Shown one piece after another: positions 53,763 through 63,085 of a DNA stretch of 64,000 bases. The stretch lies in the NCBI RefSeq assembly GCF_003390885.1, contig NZ_QMEL01000006.1, positions 62,001 through 126,000 of the forward strand, written 5' to 3'. A program made the position numbers and the translations under genes. The stretch is from Pelagibacterium sediminicola (GTDB lineage Bacteria > Pseudomonadota > Alphaproteobacteria > Rhizobiales > Devosiaceae). A model generated the notes under the pieces. That model saw only the letters and a list, made by a program, of their open reading frames with translations. It was not told the origin of the DNA and ran no database searches. Within the stretch, counting starts at the first letter, position 1; each line of letters opens with the position of its first letter.

Positions 53763-54281
53763 TCAAGCGTTCTGGACACGATGGTGGCGCCAGTGCCGCT
53801 CCATCGGCGAGCGTCGTACCATCAGCACGCCCAAAAGAATATCGTGGAGCAATTGCCGCCGGTTGGTGATGAGACCCACGGCCAGAATGAATGGGGTCAG
53901 CAGCGAGCAGGTCGCCCAGAACGCCACCACATGCAGCATCGCCATCCAGCCGTCGAGCGGCGCGTCGCGGGTGGGCGTGAGGACGATATCCATGGCCCGC
54001 ATCCCAAGCGTCGCCCGGGAGGGCGAGCCCAGAGTCACCGCGTAATAGGCGATGAACACCACGGGAACCATCACCGGAATACTGAGCCACGCCAGGCCGA
54101 GCGTGAAGATTCCCAGAACGCCCGCGACGATCGAAAGCACGACGATCAGGATCGACATGACGACGCAATCGATCACAAACGCCAGCACCCGCCGCGTCAG
54201 GATCGACTCGAACAACTCCGGCGAAGCCGCCGGATTGGGCAGATCGTCACGCACAATGCGTCCAAAGAAATCAGTGGCCAT
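53763..54281 (-). CDS. RDD-family membrane protein
   Basis: 172 residues with about three to four membrane helices. The RDD motif pieces are RRVLAFVIDCVVM near the start, TLGMRAMDIVL in the middle, and RRQLLHDILLGVLMVRR at the end. Function unknown; some RDD proteins transport ions. ATG 54281 with GGGGAG about 9 bases upstream is chosen. The frame stays open upstream through family A repeat DNA, which is not treated as coding. Confidence 0.88.
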   Translation of the reverse strand: MATDFFGRIVRDDLPNPAASPELFESILTRRVLAFVIDCVVMSILIVVLSIVAGVLGIFTLGLAWLSIPVMVPVVFIAYYAVTLGSPSRATLGMRAMDIVLTPTRDAPLDGWMAMLHVVAFWATCSLLTPFILAVGLITNRRQLLHDILLGVLMVRRSPMERHWRHHRVQNA

Positions 54282-54370
54282 GGCCGGTGCTCCCCAATTC
54301 TCCACGGAGATCGTGATTGGCCTGGGCGATGACAAGGGGAGGGGTGCAAATTCCCTTAAGGCAAGTGGCG

Positions 54371-54519
54371 AACACCGCTGCCCCCTCATCCGACCTTTCG
54401 CTTGCGCGAAAGCCCACCTTCTCCCACGAGGGGGAGAAGGGTACTCCGTGGGTGTTTCGGCTCTTGAGCCCCCCTCTCCCCTCGTGGGAGAGGGGCTGGG
54501 GGTGAGGGGGCAGCGATGC
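54371..54519. repeat. Family A hairpin repeat, copy A6
   Basis: Between the same-strand hemB and RDD genes. Contains the extended left arm CTTTCGCTTGCGCGAAAG, hairpins CTTCTCCCACGAGGGGGAGAAG and CTCTCCCCTCGTGGGAGAG, spacer TCGGCTCTTGAG, and right end CAGCGATGC. Confidence 0.85.
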
Positions 54520-54541
54520 TGCCGCAACCCCGTCCTCAAGC

Positions 54542-55555
54542 CTACCCGTTCAACTTCCGCGCCATCTCCAGCGCGAAATACGTCAATATCCCCGAACACC
54601 CCGCCCGCTTGAATGCCATGAGGCTTTCGGCCATCGCCGCCTCGCGGTCGATCGCACCGGCCTCGGCAGCAATAGCGATCATGGCGTACTCCCCGCTCAC
54701 CTGATAGGCAAAGACCGGCACGTCGAACCGGTCCTTTATCAGCCGGCAGATGTCGAGATAGGGCATGCCGGGCTTGACCATGATCCAGTCCGCGCCTTCA
54801 GCAAGATCCTGCTCCACTTCGCGGATAGCGTCTTCGGCGTTGGCCGGGTCCATCTGGTAGGTGAGCTTGGAGCCCCTTAGCCGCGCGCCCGAGCCGACCG
54901 CGTCGCGGAACGGCCCATAGAACGCCGAAGCGTATTTGGCGGCGTAGGAAAGGACGATCGTCCTCTCCAGTCCTTCCCCGTCCAGCACCGCGCGGATCGC
55001 CCCGATCCGCCCATCCATCATGTCCGAGGGTGCGATGACGTCGGCGCCGGACTGCGCCTGCACCAGCGCCTGCCGGGTAAGGATCTCGACCGTCTCGTCG
55101 TTGAGGATTTCCTCGCCCGCCATCACCCCGTCATGCCCGTGGGTGGTGTAGGGATCGAGCGCCACATCGGCCACCAGCCCGATTTCCGGCACCGCATCCT
55201 TGATGGCCGAGAGCGCCCGGCACACGAGGTTATCGCGGTTGAGCGCTTCCTTGCCATCCTCACTGCGCTTGTCTGCCGCCGTATTGGGAAACAGCGCCAC
55301 GGCTGGAATGCCCTCGGCCCGTGCCGCCTTTGCCGCCTCGACCGCCAGGTCGATGCTCATGCGGCTGACCCCCGGCATCGTCTTTACCGGCTGCTGTTCG
55401 TTCTGCCCTTCGATGACGAAGATCGGCCAGATCAGGTCCCCCGGCGTCAGCACGTTCTCGCGCACGAGATCGCGGCTCCATCCCGTCATGCGCGGCCGCC
55501 GCAGCCGCCTGCCGCCCAGAAAGTCCAGATCGTATTTTTGTCCGTTCCCGCTCAT
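54542..55555 (-). CDS. hemB: Porphobilinogen synthase (delta-aminolevulinate dehydratase)
   Basis: 337 residues. GRRLRRPRMTGWSRDLVREN, LFPNTAADKRSEDG, Schiff-base Lys residues in LSYAAKYASAFYGPFRDA and WIMVKPGMPYLDI, and VSGEYAMIAIAAEAGAID identify HemB. The metal stretch reads VALDPYTTHGHDGVMAG, with no Cys, so it belongs to the magnesium-type rather than zinc-type enzymes. It condenses two aminolevulinate molecules; this pathway also feeds the cob operon. ATG 55555 is the normal start; the frame continues upstream through repeat A7. Confidence 0.95.
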   Translation of the reverse strand: MSGNGQKYDLDFLGGRRLRRPRMTGWSRDLVRENVLTPGDLIWPIFVIEGQNEQQPVKTMPGVSRMSIDLAVEAAKAARAEGIPAVALFPNTAADKRSEDGKEALNRDNLVCRALSAIKDAVPEIGLVADVALDPYTTHGHDGVMAGEEILNDETVEILTRQALVQAQSGADVIAPSDMMDGRIGAIRAVLDGEGLERTIVLSYAAKYASAFYGPFRDAVGSGARLRGSKLTYQMDPANAEDAIREVEQDLAEGADWIMVKPGMPYLDICRLIKDRFDVPVFAYQVSGEYAMIAIAAEAGAIDREAAMAESLMAFKRAGCSGILTYFALEMARKLNG

Positions 55556-55647
55556 GCCGTGGTCCCATGCTGTTGGCTGGCCCCTGTTTACCAGCGGCGC
55601 GTACAAGGCGCAAAGCGGCAAAAGGTGCACGCCGGCGTTTGCCGCTG

Positions 55648-55783
55648 GTATTGCTGGCCCCCTCATCCGCCCCTTCGGGGCACCTTCTCCCATGAGGGGA
55701 GAAGGGGGTTTCGTGGATGTCTCGACTCTTGAGCCCCCTCTCCCCCTGTGGGAGAGGGGCTGGGGGTGAGGGGGTGCGATGCC
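55648..55783. repeat. Family A hairpin repeat, copy A7
   Basis: Left end GCTGGCCCCCTCATCCGCC with a short arm CCCCTTCGGGG, hairpins CTTCTCCCATGAGGGGAGAAG and CTCTCCCCCTGTGGGAGAG, spacer TCGACTCTTGAG, right end GTGCGATGCC. It lies in the divergent hemB/DUF6163-like intergenic region, so it is near or within promoters. Confidence 0.85.
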
Positions 55784-55880
55784 AGCGGTAAACGCCGATG
55801 CCGACAGTCCAAGCATCGCCCGCACTTGCTCCCCCACCGCCATTCGCGTTAGCACAGTCTTCCTCGGGGGATTCTGCGAT

Positions 55881-56270
55881 ATGGACTTGGCAATCGAACC
55901 GGCCGGGCTCGCCGCCCGGATACTCGCCATCCTCAGCCTCGTGATGGGGCTGGGCGATGCCGCGCATCTTTTAGGCGTGTGGAGCGGCCCGCAAAGCCCG
56001 CTCACCGCCTTTGGCGTCACCGGCTTTGCGCTGCTCGCCATTCTGGCCGCCGCCCGGCTCTTTGCCGCGCTCGGGCTCTGGCTGCAGGTGCAATGGGGAG
56101 CGGTCCTTCTGGCCGCGGCGCTGGTTGTCGAACTGGGTGCGGTCCTTCTGGGCAACGGCCTTGTTACCATGACTTTGTACAGCTTTATCTTCAAACTTGC
56201 TGTCTTGCTGGCAACCTTTGCGCTGCTCGCCATGAGCTGGTTTATGACCCGCAGGCACGCCGCCGACTGA
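55881..56270 (+). CDS. Four-helix membrane protein, DUF6163-like
   Basis: 129 residues, almost entirely hydrophobic with four predicted membrane helices (about 12-33, 44-66, 70-92, 97-120) and a short charged C-terminus (FMTRRHAAD). It sits directly before ldtR, the position of a DUF6163 family gene in many Hyphomicrobiales; the family name is from memory of that synteny, not from a search. Function unknown. ATG 55881 has GGGGGA about 10 bases upstream. Confidence 0.7.
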   Translation: MDLAIEPAGLAARILAILSLVMGLGDAAHLLGVWSGPQSPLTAFGVTGFALLAILAAARLFAALGLWLQVQWGAVLLAAALVVELGAVLLGNGLVTMTLYSFIFKLAVLLATFALLAMSWFMTRRHAAD

Positions 56271-56384
56271 CCGTCGAGCCCCTTCAGGGGACAAACCGGC
56301 CCCTCCGCTATCCACAGTTTTTCCACCCCGCCGGCCGCGCCGGAGCCCTTGGCACAAACGGCTTTCCCCGCAACGCGGCCCCTG

Positions 56385-56407
56385 TTGACGATCCGTAAAG
56401 GTTACGG
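56385..56407. promoter_or_regulatory. Possible -35 box and palindrome upstream of ldtR
   Basis: TTGACG (56385-56390) is followed by the perfect palindrome CCGTAA-AGG-TTACGG (56393-56407). The rest of the 299-base gap (56271-56569) is AT-rich with an A-run (56430-56450) and no repeats. The palindrome is a candidate MarR-type operator for autoregulation by LdtR; a convincing -10 box was not found. Confidence 0.35.
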
Positions 56408-56569
56408 TTTTCACAACCGGTGTAAGAAAGCAAAAACCAAAAAAACCCAAGTTTCTCCGTAAGATAAAGTTAAGCCTGTCTCTTAAACCGATCTTATGGC
56501 GCGGACGGTAGTTTGCCCTCACAGACACGGAAAACCGTGCTTAAAAAATACGACAGTGAGGCAGAACCA

Positions 56570-57079
56570 ATGGCTACCAATCTCTCCGCCGCAAAGGCAG
56601 AACCGGCCGAACAGCATCGCAGCCTGAAGCCGGCCTATCTCGAAGCGGTGTCGCGGGTCGAACGGCTCCACCGCCGCCTGCTCGATCTTATCAAGGACGA
56701 GTTCGACCGCATGGGCTGGGACGACATCAACCCGGTCCAGGCGCTCCTGATGTTCAACATCGGGGACAGCGAGCTGACGGCAGGAGAGTTGCGCACCCGT
56801 GGCTACTATCTGGGCTCGAACGTTTCCTACAATTTGAAGAAGCTGGTCGAGACCGGCTATATCTTCCAGGAACGTTCGCGCACCGATCGCCGCTCCGTGC
56901 GCATCCGCCTGACCCCCAAGGGAGAGGAAGTGGCCGAGGTGATCGACGATCTTTATGAGCGTCACCTCAAGTCCATCGAGAAGGTCGGCGGTCTTGGCCA
57001 GGACGATTTTTCGGGCCTCAACACTGCCCTCTCGCGCCTCGAGCGCTTCTGGGTCGACCAGATCCTCTACAAGCTCTGA
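56570..57079 (+). CDS. ldtR: MarR-family regulator LdtR
   Basis: 169 residues. The winged-helix part covers about 45-135 (INPVQALLMFNIGDSELTAG, GYYLGSNVSYNLKKLVETGY, RSRTDRRSVRIRLTPKGEEV). The wording matches LdtR of rhizobia and Liberibacter, which controls an L,D-transpeptidase and stress tolerance. The L,D-transpeptidase gene follows after a terminator. ATG 56570 has GAGG about 8 bases upstream; an earlier in-frame start at 56513 would add residues unlike the family. Confidence 0.9.
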   Translation: MATNLSAAKAEPAEQHRSLKPAYLEAVSRVERLHRRLLDLIKDEFDRMGWDDINPVQALLMFNIGDSELTAGELRTRGYYLGSNVSYNLKKLVETGYIFQERSRTDRRSVRIRLTPKGEEVAEVIDDLYERHLKSIEKVGGLGQDDFSGLNTALSRLERFWVDQILYKL

Positions 57080-57123
57080 TTCAGGGCCATGCCTATGTGG
57101 CAAGTCTGCCACATTCGTCCAGC

Positions 57124-57155
57124 AAACGCCGGCCTTTGCGCCGGCGTTTCTTATT
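57124..57155 (+). terminator. Rho-independent terminator after ldtR
   Basis: Perfect 10-bp stem AAACGCCGGC (57124-57133)/GCCGGCGTTT (57140-57149) with a 6-base loop, followed by CTTATTT. It separates ldtR from the L,D-transpeptidase, which must have its own promoter; TATAAATA at about 57193-57200 is a candidate -10 region. Confidence 0.85.
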
Positions 57156-57331
57156 TGCGCCGTAAACCCGTTTTAGCCCCGCCATTGACCGTATAAATAG
57201 CTCCGCTTCTCATGGATCTTTAACGAGTTTGCGTTCGGGTCACAGGACGGTGAGCGGCGTTGAGATCAGATCAAACCTGGTGCACAACTCATCGTGCTGC
57301 ACCGAACCGATGCGACAGGGCAAGAATACCA

Positions 57332-58600
57332 ATGGGTGACTTTTCCAAGACCAACCGGCGCACCGCGCTCAAGACCATTGCGGGCCTTGCGGCCGCCGCG
57401 GCCTTTCCGATGCCGGCGATCGCGCAGGAAGGTCTTCTGGAATCCTTTGCCTCCAGCCGCGTGCTGCGCGATACCGACCGCGAGGCCAATTCCCGCATCG
57501 CGATGGACGCCATCGGCGGTCCCGATCCCATCGTTTCGCTCGATACCGAATATAACCTCCAGCGCGTCGCCGAATATTATCAGCGGCTGACCGCGATGGG
57601 CGGCTGGCCCGAGCCCCCCACCAGCGTCTACAACCTCGTGCTCGGCAACAACCGCAGCCAGGTCCGCGACCTGCGCGAATATCTGATCTACACCGGCGAC
57701 CTTCCCCGCGAGGCCGGGGTCAGCAACATGTTCGATTCCCAGGTCGATGCCGCCGTCCGGGGTTTTCAGGCCCGCCACGGCCTGCAGATCAACGGCAAGG
57801 TGGACGAGATCACCTACTGGACGATGACGGTGCCGACCGCCGAGCGCCTGCGCCAGATCGAGCTCAACCTCGAGCGTGTCCGGGGGCTGGAAGGCAAGCT
57901 CACCGACCGCTACGTCAACGTCAACATCCCCGCCGCAACCATCGAGGCGGTCGAGGGCAAGCAGATCCACCAGCGCCACACCGCAGTCGTGGGCCGCATT
58001 GACCGCCAGACTCCGATCCTGCGCAGCCGCATCCACGAGATCAATTTCAATCCCTACTGGACGGTGCCCAAATCGATCATCCAGCGCGATATCATCGCGC
58101 TGATGAACGAGGACCCCGAATATCTCACCACCTATAACATCCGCATCTTCGACGGGTACGGCAACGAAAAGCAGCCCTCCGAGATCGACTGGTCGACCGA
58201 CGAGGCGGTCCGCTACACGCTCCGCCAGGACCCCGGTTCGGAAAATTCGATGGGGCACGTCAAGATCAACTTCCACAATCCCCACGCGGTCTATCTCCAC
58301 GACACGCCCGACAAGGGCATCTTCTCGGAGAATCAGCGTTTCCATTCATCGGGCTGTGTCCGCGTTTCCCAGGTTGACGAATTCGTCTCGTGGGTCCTGC
58401 GTGACAATGGCTATGACATCGTCGCGGTCAATGCAGCGTTCGCTTCCGGCGAGCGGCTCGACGTTTCTGTACGCAATCCGATCCCGATCTTCACCACGTA
58501 CTTTACCGCTTGGGCGAACCGCAACGGTGTCGTAAGCTTCCGCGATGACGTTTACGAGTTTGACAAGACCGGCAAGACAGACTTCCCCGAGATCGCCTGA
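57332..58600 (+). CDS. L,D-transpeptidase (YcbB type)
   Basis: 422 residues. The N-terminus NRRTALKTIAGLAAAAAFP with two Arg looks like a Tat signal peptide, cleaved after AIAQ. A peptidoglycan-binding domain (about 130-180; VDAAVRGFQARHGLQINGK) precedes the YkuD catalytic domain (about 200-400) with the active-site HSSGCVRVSQ preceded by YLHDTPDKGIF. It forms 3-3 crosslinks in the cell wall. It lies next to ldtR, its likely regulator. ATG 57332 begins the signal peptide; the frame is open upstream without a signal. Confidence 0.93.
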   Translation: MGDFSKTNRRTALKTIAGLAAAAAFPMPAIAQEGLLESFASSRVLRDTDREANSRIAMDAIGGPDPIVSLDTEYNLQRVAEYYQRLTAMGGWPEPPTSVYNLVLGNNRSQVRDLREYLIYTGDLPREAGVSNMFDSQVDAAVRGFQARHGLQINGKVDEITYWTMTVPTAERLRQIELNLERVRGLEGKLTDRYVNVNIPAATIEAVEGKQIHQRHTAVVGRIDRQTPILRSRIHEINFNPYWTVPKSIIQRDIIALMNEDPEYLTTYNIRIFDGYGNEKQPSEIDWSTDEAVRYTLRQDPGSENSMGHVKINFHNPHAVYLHDTPDKGIFSENQRFHSSGCVRVSQVDEFVSWVLRDNGYDIVAVNAAFASGERLDVSVRNPIPIFTTYFTAWANRNGVVSFRDDVYEFDKTGKTDFPEIA

Positions 58601-58626
58601 TTGTCGGGGCAGAGGCATGATTGCGC

Positions 58627-58821
58627 ATGCCCGGTGAACGCCGCGAAGTCCTCTTCGAGTTCCGCCCCGCGGGCAATCAGATCCGCGTGGCGGCCATCGA
58701 TGCGACGACCGGCATCGAAGTCATCGTCATCGCCCCCGTGAATACATCCCAGGCGCAGATGAAGACCGTTGCGCTCGCCAAGCTGCGCCGCCGGCTGGAC
58801 CAGCAGGGCGATAAAGCCTGA
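58627..58821 (+). CDS. Small conserved-position protein of unknown function
   Basis: 64 residues, starting [20 protein letters not shown]. The core [19 protein letters not shown] reads as two beta strands, followed by a basic helix ([14 protein letters not shown]). No membrane segment or known motif. Such a small gene before glyA occurs in related genomes (DUF6898 is my recollection, unverified). TTG 58621 (AGAGG 5 bases upstream) is an alternative start. Confidence 0.65.
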   Translation: MPGERREVLFEFRPAGNQIRVAAIDATTGIEVIVIAPVNTSQAQMKTVALAKLRRRLDQQGDKA

Positions 58822-58918
58822 CCGTTTTATCTTTGCTTGGAATTGCCGCCCCCCTTGTGCTAATCGGGGCGCGCTTGCTTGCCATTCTCTGCAATTCTCA
58901 AAGGTCGAGGGTCCGCCA

Positions 58919-60223
58919 ATGAGCGCCACCGGGACAACCCCGCTTTTTCCCGATTTCTTCACCCGCACCATCGCCGACCACGATCCCGTCGTCGCGCAGG
59001 CCATCGCGGATGAACGTGATCGCCAGCAGCACGAGATCGAGCTGATCGCTTCCGAGAACATCGTCTCGAAAGCCGTCCTCGAGGCGCAGGGCTCGGTGAT
59101 GACGAACAAGTACGCCGAGGGTTATCCCGGCAAGCGATATTACGGCGGTTGCCAGTATGTCGATGTCGTCGAGAACCTCGCCATCGACCGGGCCAAGGAA
59201 CTGTTCGGCGCCAATTTCGCCAACGTCCAGCCCAATTCCGGCTCGCAGATGAATCAGGCCGTGTTCCTCGCGCTGCTCCAGCCGGGGGATACCTTCATGG
59301 GCCTCGATCTCAATTCCGGCGGCCACCTCACCCACGGCTCGCCCGTCAACATGAGTGGAAAGTGGTTCAATGTCGTTTCCTACGGTGTGCGCCGCGACGA
59401 CCATCTGCTCGACATGGACGAGATCGAGCGCAAGGCCCACGAAACCAGACCCAAGCTCATCGTTGCGGGCGGCACTGCCTATTCGCGCGTCTGGGACTGG
59501 AAGCGCTTCCGCGAGATCGCCGATTCCATCGGCGCCTGGCTCATGGTCGATATGGCCCACATCGCGGGGCTGGTCGCGGGCGGGGTTCATCCCTCCCCGG
59601 TCCCGCACGCCCATGTCGTCACCACCACGACCCACAAATCCCTGCGCGGCCCGCGCGGCGGCCTCATCCTCTCCAACGACGAAGAGATCGCCAAGAAGAT
59701 CAACTCCGCCGTCTTCCCCGGCCTCCAGGGCGGCCCGCTGATGCACGTCATCGCCGCCAAGGCCGTGGCGCTGGGCGAGGCGTTGACCCCTGAGTTCAGG
59801 ACCTATGCCGGGCAGGTCGTCGCCAACGCCCGCGCGCTGGCCGCAACGCTCATGGAAAACGGGCTCGATGTCGTCTCGGGCGGCACCGACAACCACCTGA
59901 TGCTGGTCGATCTGCGCAAGAAGAACGCCACCGGCAAGCGCGCCGAGCAGGGATTGGGCCGCGCCTGGATCACCTGCAACAAGAACGGCATCCCCTTCGA
60001 TCCCGAAAAGCCTTTCGTCACCTCCGGCATTCGTCTGGGCACCCCCGCTGGCACCTCTCGCGGCTTCGGCGAGGCCGAATACCGCGAGATCGGCGAATAT
60101 ATCGTCGAGGTGCTGGATGGGCTGCGCGAGGCGAATTCCGATGATGGCAATGCCGTTGTCGAGGCCGCCGTGCGTAAAAAGGTCAAGGCCCTGACCGATC
60201 GCTTCCCGATCTACCCGGTTTAA
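58919..60223 (+). CDS. glyA: Serine hydroxymethyltransferase
   Basis: 434-residue PLP enzyme. The PLP lysine is Lys240 in [50 protein letters not shown] and [10 protein letters not shown] are family hallmarks. It interconverts serine and glycine with tetrahydrofolate. ATG 58919 has GAGGG about 8 bases upstream. It leads the glyA-nrdR-rib-nusB cluster. Confidence 0.97.
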   Translation: MSATGTTPLFPDFFTRTIADHDPVVAQAIADERDRQQHEIELIASENIVSKAVLEAQGSVMTNKYAEGYPGKRYYGGCQYVDVVENLAIDRAKELFGANFANVQPNSGSQMNQAVFLALLQPGDTFMGLDLNSGGHLTHGSPVNMSGKWFNVVSYGVRRDDHLLDMDEIERKAHETRPKLIVAGGTAYSRVWDWKRFREIADSIGAWLMVDMAHIAGLVAGGVHPSPVPHAHVVTTTTHKSLRGPRGGLILSNDEEIAKKINSAVFPGLQGGPLMHVIAAKAVALGEALTPEFRTYAGQVVANARALAATLMENGLDVVSGGTDNHLMLVDLRKKNATGKRAEQGLGRAWITCNKNGIPFDPEKPFVTSGIRLGTPAGTSRGFGEAEYREIGEYIVEVLDGLREANSDDGNAVVEAAVRKKVKALTDRFPIYPV

Positions 60224-60238
60224 CAGGCGGTCCGGTCC

Positions 60239-60697
60239 ATGCGTTGTCCCTATTGCGGAAACGACGATACGCAGGTCAAGGATTCCCGGCCCACCGAGGA
60301 TTCCAACGCCATCCGCCGCCGCCGCGTTTGCAGCGGCTGTGGCGGACGGTTCACGACCTTCGAGCGCGTCCAGCTCCGCGATCTCATCGTCGTCAAGAAG
60401 TCGGGCCGCAGGGTGCCCTTCGACCGCGAAAAGCTCTCGCGCTCGGTCTATACCGCACTGCGCAAGCGCCAGGTCGATCCCGAGATCATCGAACGCATGA
60501 TTTCGGGCGTCGTGCGCCAGCTTGAAAGCCTCGGTGAGATCGAAGTCACCTCCGACCAGATCGGGGAATACGTCATGGAAGGGTTGAAGGGCCTCGACCA
60601 CGTCGCCTTCGTCCGCTTCGCCAGTGTTTACAAGAATTTCGCCAAGACCGAGGATTTCCAGTCCTTTCTCAAGACGCTCGATGAGGACGCGGGGTGA
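60239..60697 (+). CDS. nrdR: Transcriptional repressor NrdR
   Basis: 152 residues. The zinc ribbon uses Cys3, Cys6, Cys31 and Cys34 ([19 protein letters not shown]). An ATP-cone domain (about 48-140; [20 protein letters not shown]) follows. It represses ribonucleotide reductase genes in response to nucleotide levels. Its stop overlaps the ribD GTG start. Confidence 0.97.
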   Translation: MRCPYCGNDDTQVKDSRPTEDSNAIRRRRVCSGCGGRFTTFERVQLRDLIVVKKSGRRVPFDREKLSRSVYTALRKRQVDPEIIERMISGVVRQLESLGEIEVTSDQIGEYVMEGLKGLDHVAFVRFASVYKNFAKTEDFQSFLKTLDEDAG

Positions 60698-61806
60698 TCC
60701 CCCTTTCGGGCGATGACCTGCGCTGGCTCGATGCCGCCGCCCGCATCGCTCTTCCCTATCGCGGCACGACGGGCGAAAATCCCACTGTCGGCGCCATTAT
60801 CGTTTCGCCCGATGGCGTCATGCTGGGCCGTGGCGTCACCGCCCCCGGCGGCCGCCCGCACGCCGAACCGCAGGCGCTGGCCATGGCCGGTGAAAAGGCG
60901 AGGGGGGCAACGCTCTATGTCACCCTCGAGCCCTGCAACCATTATGGCCGGACCCCTCCTTGCGTCGATGCCGTGATCGCATCGGGCGTTGGGCGCGTTG
61001 TCGTCGGCGCCACCGACCCCGACCCCCGCACCGCCGGAGAGGGCATCCAAAGACTCCGCGCCGCCGGAATTCCCGTAACCGTTGCTGACCGCCATGCCCC
61101 CAGCCAGGAACTTCACGAGGGCTTTTTTTCCCGCATCCAGCGCGGCCGACCCTTCGTCACCGCCAAGCTCGCCGTCTCCGCCGATGGCATGATCGGCCTA
61201 GCCGACAAGGGCAACGTCCCCATCACCGGCGCGGCGGCCCGACGCTGGACCCACATGCAGCGCGCCCTCTCCAACGCCGTGATGGTGGGCGGCCACACCG
61301 CCATCCTCGACCACCCGCGCCTTAACGTCCGCCTGCCGGGACTGGAAGACCGCAAGCCCCTGCGCGTTATCGTGCTGGCGAGGGAGCAGATGAATCATAT
61401 TGCCAACCTTGATACTCAAGGCACTGTATTCATTATTGAAAATGGTGAACCTGAATCAGTTTCTCATCGGCATGAAGCCGTTGAATCGGTTTCCGACATC
61501 ATTGAATCACCCTCTGACGATGGCCGGCCTAACCTTCTGGCGGGCCTTGAAAAACTCGGCCAACGCGGCATCTCCACCGTTCTCGTCGAAGGCGGCGCCA
61601 GGCTCAACGACGCCTTGCTCGACGCCGGCCTCATCGACCGCTTCCACCTCCTCGAAAGCAAAATCGAAATCGGCCCCCATGGCGTCCCCGCCACTGTTCA
61701 CCCTTCCTTGCCACACCGTTTGACCCAACTCGGCTTCGCCCCGGTTGATAACCGCATGCTTGGGTGCGATAGACTGACCACGTTTGAAAACAAGCAGGAT
61801 CAATAG
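60694..61806 (+). CDS. ribD: Bifunctional riboflavin deaminase-reductase
   Basis: 370 residues. The N-terminal deaminase (about 1-145) has the zinc set HAEPQAL and [12 protein letters not shown]. The C-terminal reductase (about 150-365) has [37 protein letters not shown] and [16 protein letters not shown]. It performs steps 2-3 of riboflavin synthesis. GTG 60694 overlaps the nrdR stop (GTGA). Bases about 61386-61515 are clearly AT-richer than the rest of the gene, corresponding to residues about 231-273 in a variable reductase segment. Confidence 0.95.
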   Translation: MIPLSGDDLRWLDAAARIALPYRGTTGENPTVGAIIVSPDGVMLGRGVTAPGGRPHAEPQALAMAGEKARGATLYVTLEPCNHYGRTPPCVDAVIASGVGRVVVGATDPDPRTAGEGIQRLRAAGIPVTVADRHAPSQELHEGFFSRIQRGRPFVTAKLAVSADGMIGLADKGNVPITGAAARRWTHMQRALSNAVMVGGHTAILDHPRLNVRLPGLEDRKPLRVIVLAREQMNHIANLDTQGTVFIIENGEPESVSHRHEAVESVSDIIESPSDDGRPNLLAGLEKLGQRGISTVLVEGGARLNDALLDAGLIDRFHLLESKIEIGPHGVPATVHPSLPHRLTQLGFAPVDNRMLGCDRLTTFENKQDQ

Positions 61807-61816
61807 GCGCGTTTTT

Positions 61817-61958
61817 ACATCGCTGGCCCCCTCATCCGACCTTTCGCTACGCGAAAGCCCACCTTCTCCCACGAGGGGAGAAGGGGAGCCATGGGGCAAC
61901 CATACGAGCCCCCCTCTCCCCTCGTGGGAGAGGGGTTGGGGGTGAGGGGGCGCGATGC
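61817..61958. repeat. Family A hairpin repeat A8 inside the rib operon
   Basis: Ends CATCGCTGGCC...CGCGATGC. Contains CTTTCGCTACGCGAAAG, CTTCTCCCACGAGGGGAGAAG and CTCTCCCCTCGTGGGAGAG, with spacer variant GCAACCATACGAG. It separates ribD from ribE, genes that otherwise belong to one operon. Confidence 0.85.
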
Positions 61959-61995
61959 TTCTGCAAACGCCGCAACCAAGAGAACAACCCAACCC

Positions 61996-62604
61996 ATGTT
62001 CACCGGCATCATCACCGACATCGGCAAAATCCTCGAAATCGACGACCGCAATGACGGTCGCCGCATTCGCATCGGCACGGTCTATGACCCCCAGACCATC
62101 GATCTTGGCGCCTCGATCATGTGCGAAGGAATTTGCCTCACTGTCACCGACAAGGGCACCGACGCCGGAACCAACTGGTTCGACGTCTTCGCCGCCCGCG
62201 AAACCCTCGATGTGACGCGGGTAGGGGACTGGACTGTCGACCGCCGCATCAACCTCGAACGCTCCCTCAAGGCCGGTGACGAACTGGGCGGCCATATCGT
62301 TTCCGGTCACGTCGATGGCCTTGCCACGATCGTCGAGCGCAAGGACATCGGCGACCAGATTACCTTCGTCCTCGAAGCGCCCGCCGATCTTGCCCGCTTC
62401 ATCGCCAAAAAGGGCTCGGTCGCGCTCAACGGAACCTCGCTGACCGTCAATTCCGTTGAAGGCAACAGATTTTCGGTGCACCTCATCCCCCACACGCTGA
62501 CCGCGACAAACTGGCCGGACTACAAGGCGGGGGACGTGGTAAACCTTGAAGTGGACCTCATGGCGCGCTATGCCGCGCGCCTGCTCGAAACAAGGACGAA
62601 CTGA
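61996..62604 (+). CDS. ribE: Riboflavin synthase alpha subunit
   Basis: 202 residues with two lumazine-binding halves. [15 protein letters not shown] opens it; [12 protein letters not shown] in half 1 and [16 protein letters not shown] in half 2 are the repeated ligand motifs, with [11 protein letters not shown] between. It dismutates two lumazine molecules to riboflavin. ATG 61996 gives the invariant MFTGI start; upstream open frame is repeat A8. The Shine-Dalgarno (AAGAGA) is weak. The stop overlaps the ribH start by one base. Confidence 0.96.
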   Translation: MFTGIITDIGKILEIDDRNDGRRIRIGTVYDPQTIDLGASIMCEGICLTVTDKGTDAGTNWFDVFAARETLDVTRVGDWTVDRRINLERSLKAGDELGGHIVSGHVDGLATIVERKDIGDQITFVLEAPADLARFIAKKGSVALNGTSLTVNSVEGNRFSVHLIPHTLTATNWPDYKAGDVVNLEVDLMARYAARLLETRTN

Positions 62605-63083
62605 TGGCCTCTCACGGCGACGCCCTTTCCATCAAGCCCGGCGCGGCTTCCGGCCAGCATTATCTGATCGTGGAAGCCCGCTTTTACAACGACCTCGCCG
62701 ACGCGCTCCTCGAGGGCGCGGCCAGCGCCTTTCAGGCCGCCGGCGCCACATGGGAAACAGTCACCGTTCCCGGCGCGCTCGAAATCCCCGCCGCTATCGC
62801 CATGGCCAGCGAATTGAAGGGCCCGCGCTACGATGGCTACGTGGCGCTCGGCTGCGTCATCCGCGGCGAAACCACCCATTACGAGATCGTCTCCAATGAA
62901 AGCGCCCGCGCCCTGATGGACCTTTCGGTCGCCGATGGCATCGCGCTGGGCAACGGCATCCTGACCGTCGAGAACGAGGAGCAGGCCTGGGCTCGGGCCC
63001 GCAAGTCCGATCTCGACAAGGGCGGTGGCGCGGCGATCGCCGCCATGACCATGGCCGCGCTCAAAAAGATGTTGGAAGGCTGA
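62604..63083 (+). CDS. ribH: 6,7-dimethyl-8-ribityllumazine synthase
   Basis: 159 residues. [52 protein letters not shown] with the catalytic His, and [17 protein letters not shown] identify RibH. It makes lumazine for RibE. ATG 62604 shares its A with the ribE TGA stop. Confidence 0.97.
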   Translation: MASHGDALSIKPGAASGQHYLIVEARFYNDLADALLEGAASAFQAAGATWETVTVPGALEIPAAIAMASELKGPRYDGYVALGCVIRGETTHYEIVSNESARALMDLSVADGIALGNGILTVENEEQAWARARKSDLDKGGGAAIAAMTMAALKKMLEG

Positions 63084-63085
63084 CG

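Noticed and set aside
54282-54599. N-terminal extension of the RDD protein
   Set aside because: The open frame upstream is family A repeat sequence with Pro/Arg-rich translation; ATG 54281 with a good ribosome site is the better start.
55556-56326. Very long N-terminal extension of HemB
   Set aside because: The frame stays open through repeat A7 and across the opposite-strand membrane gene, but the conserved HemB start is at 55555.
61807-61995. FMN riboswitch before ribE
   Set aside because: The gap is fully explained by repeat A8; no RFN-element conserved sequences are present.
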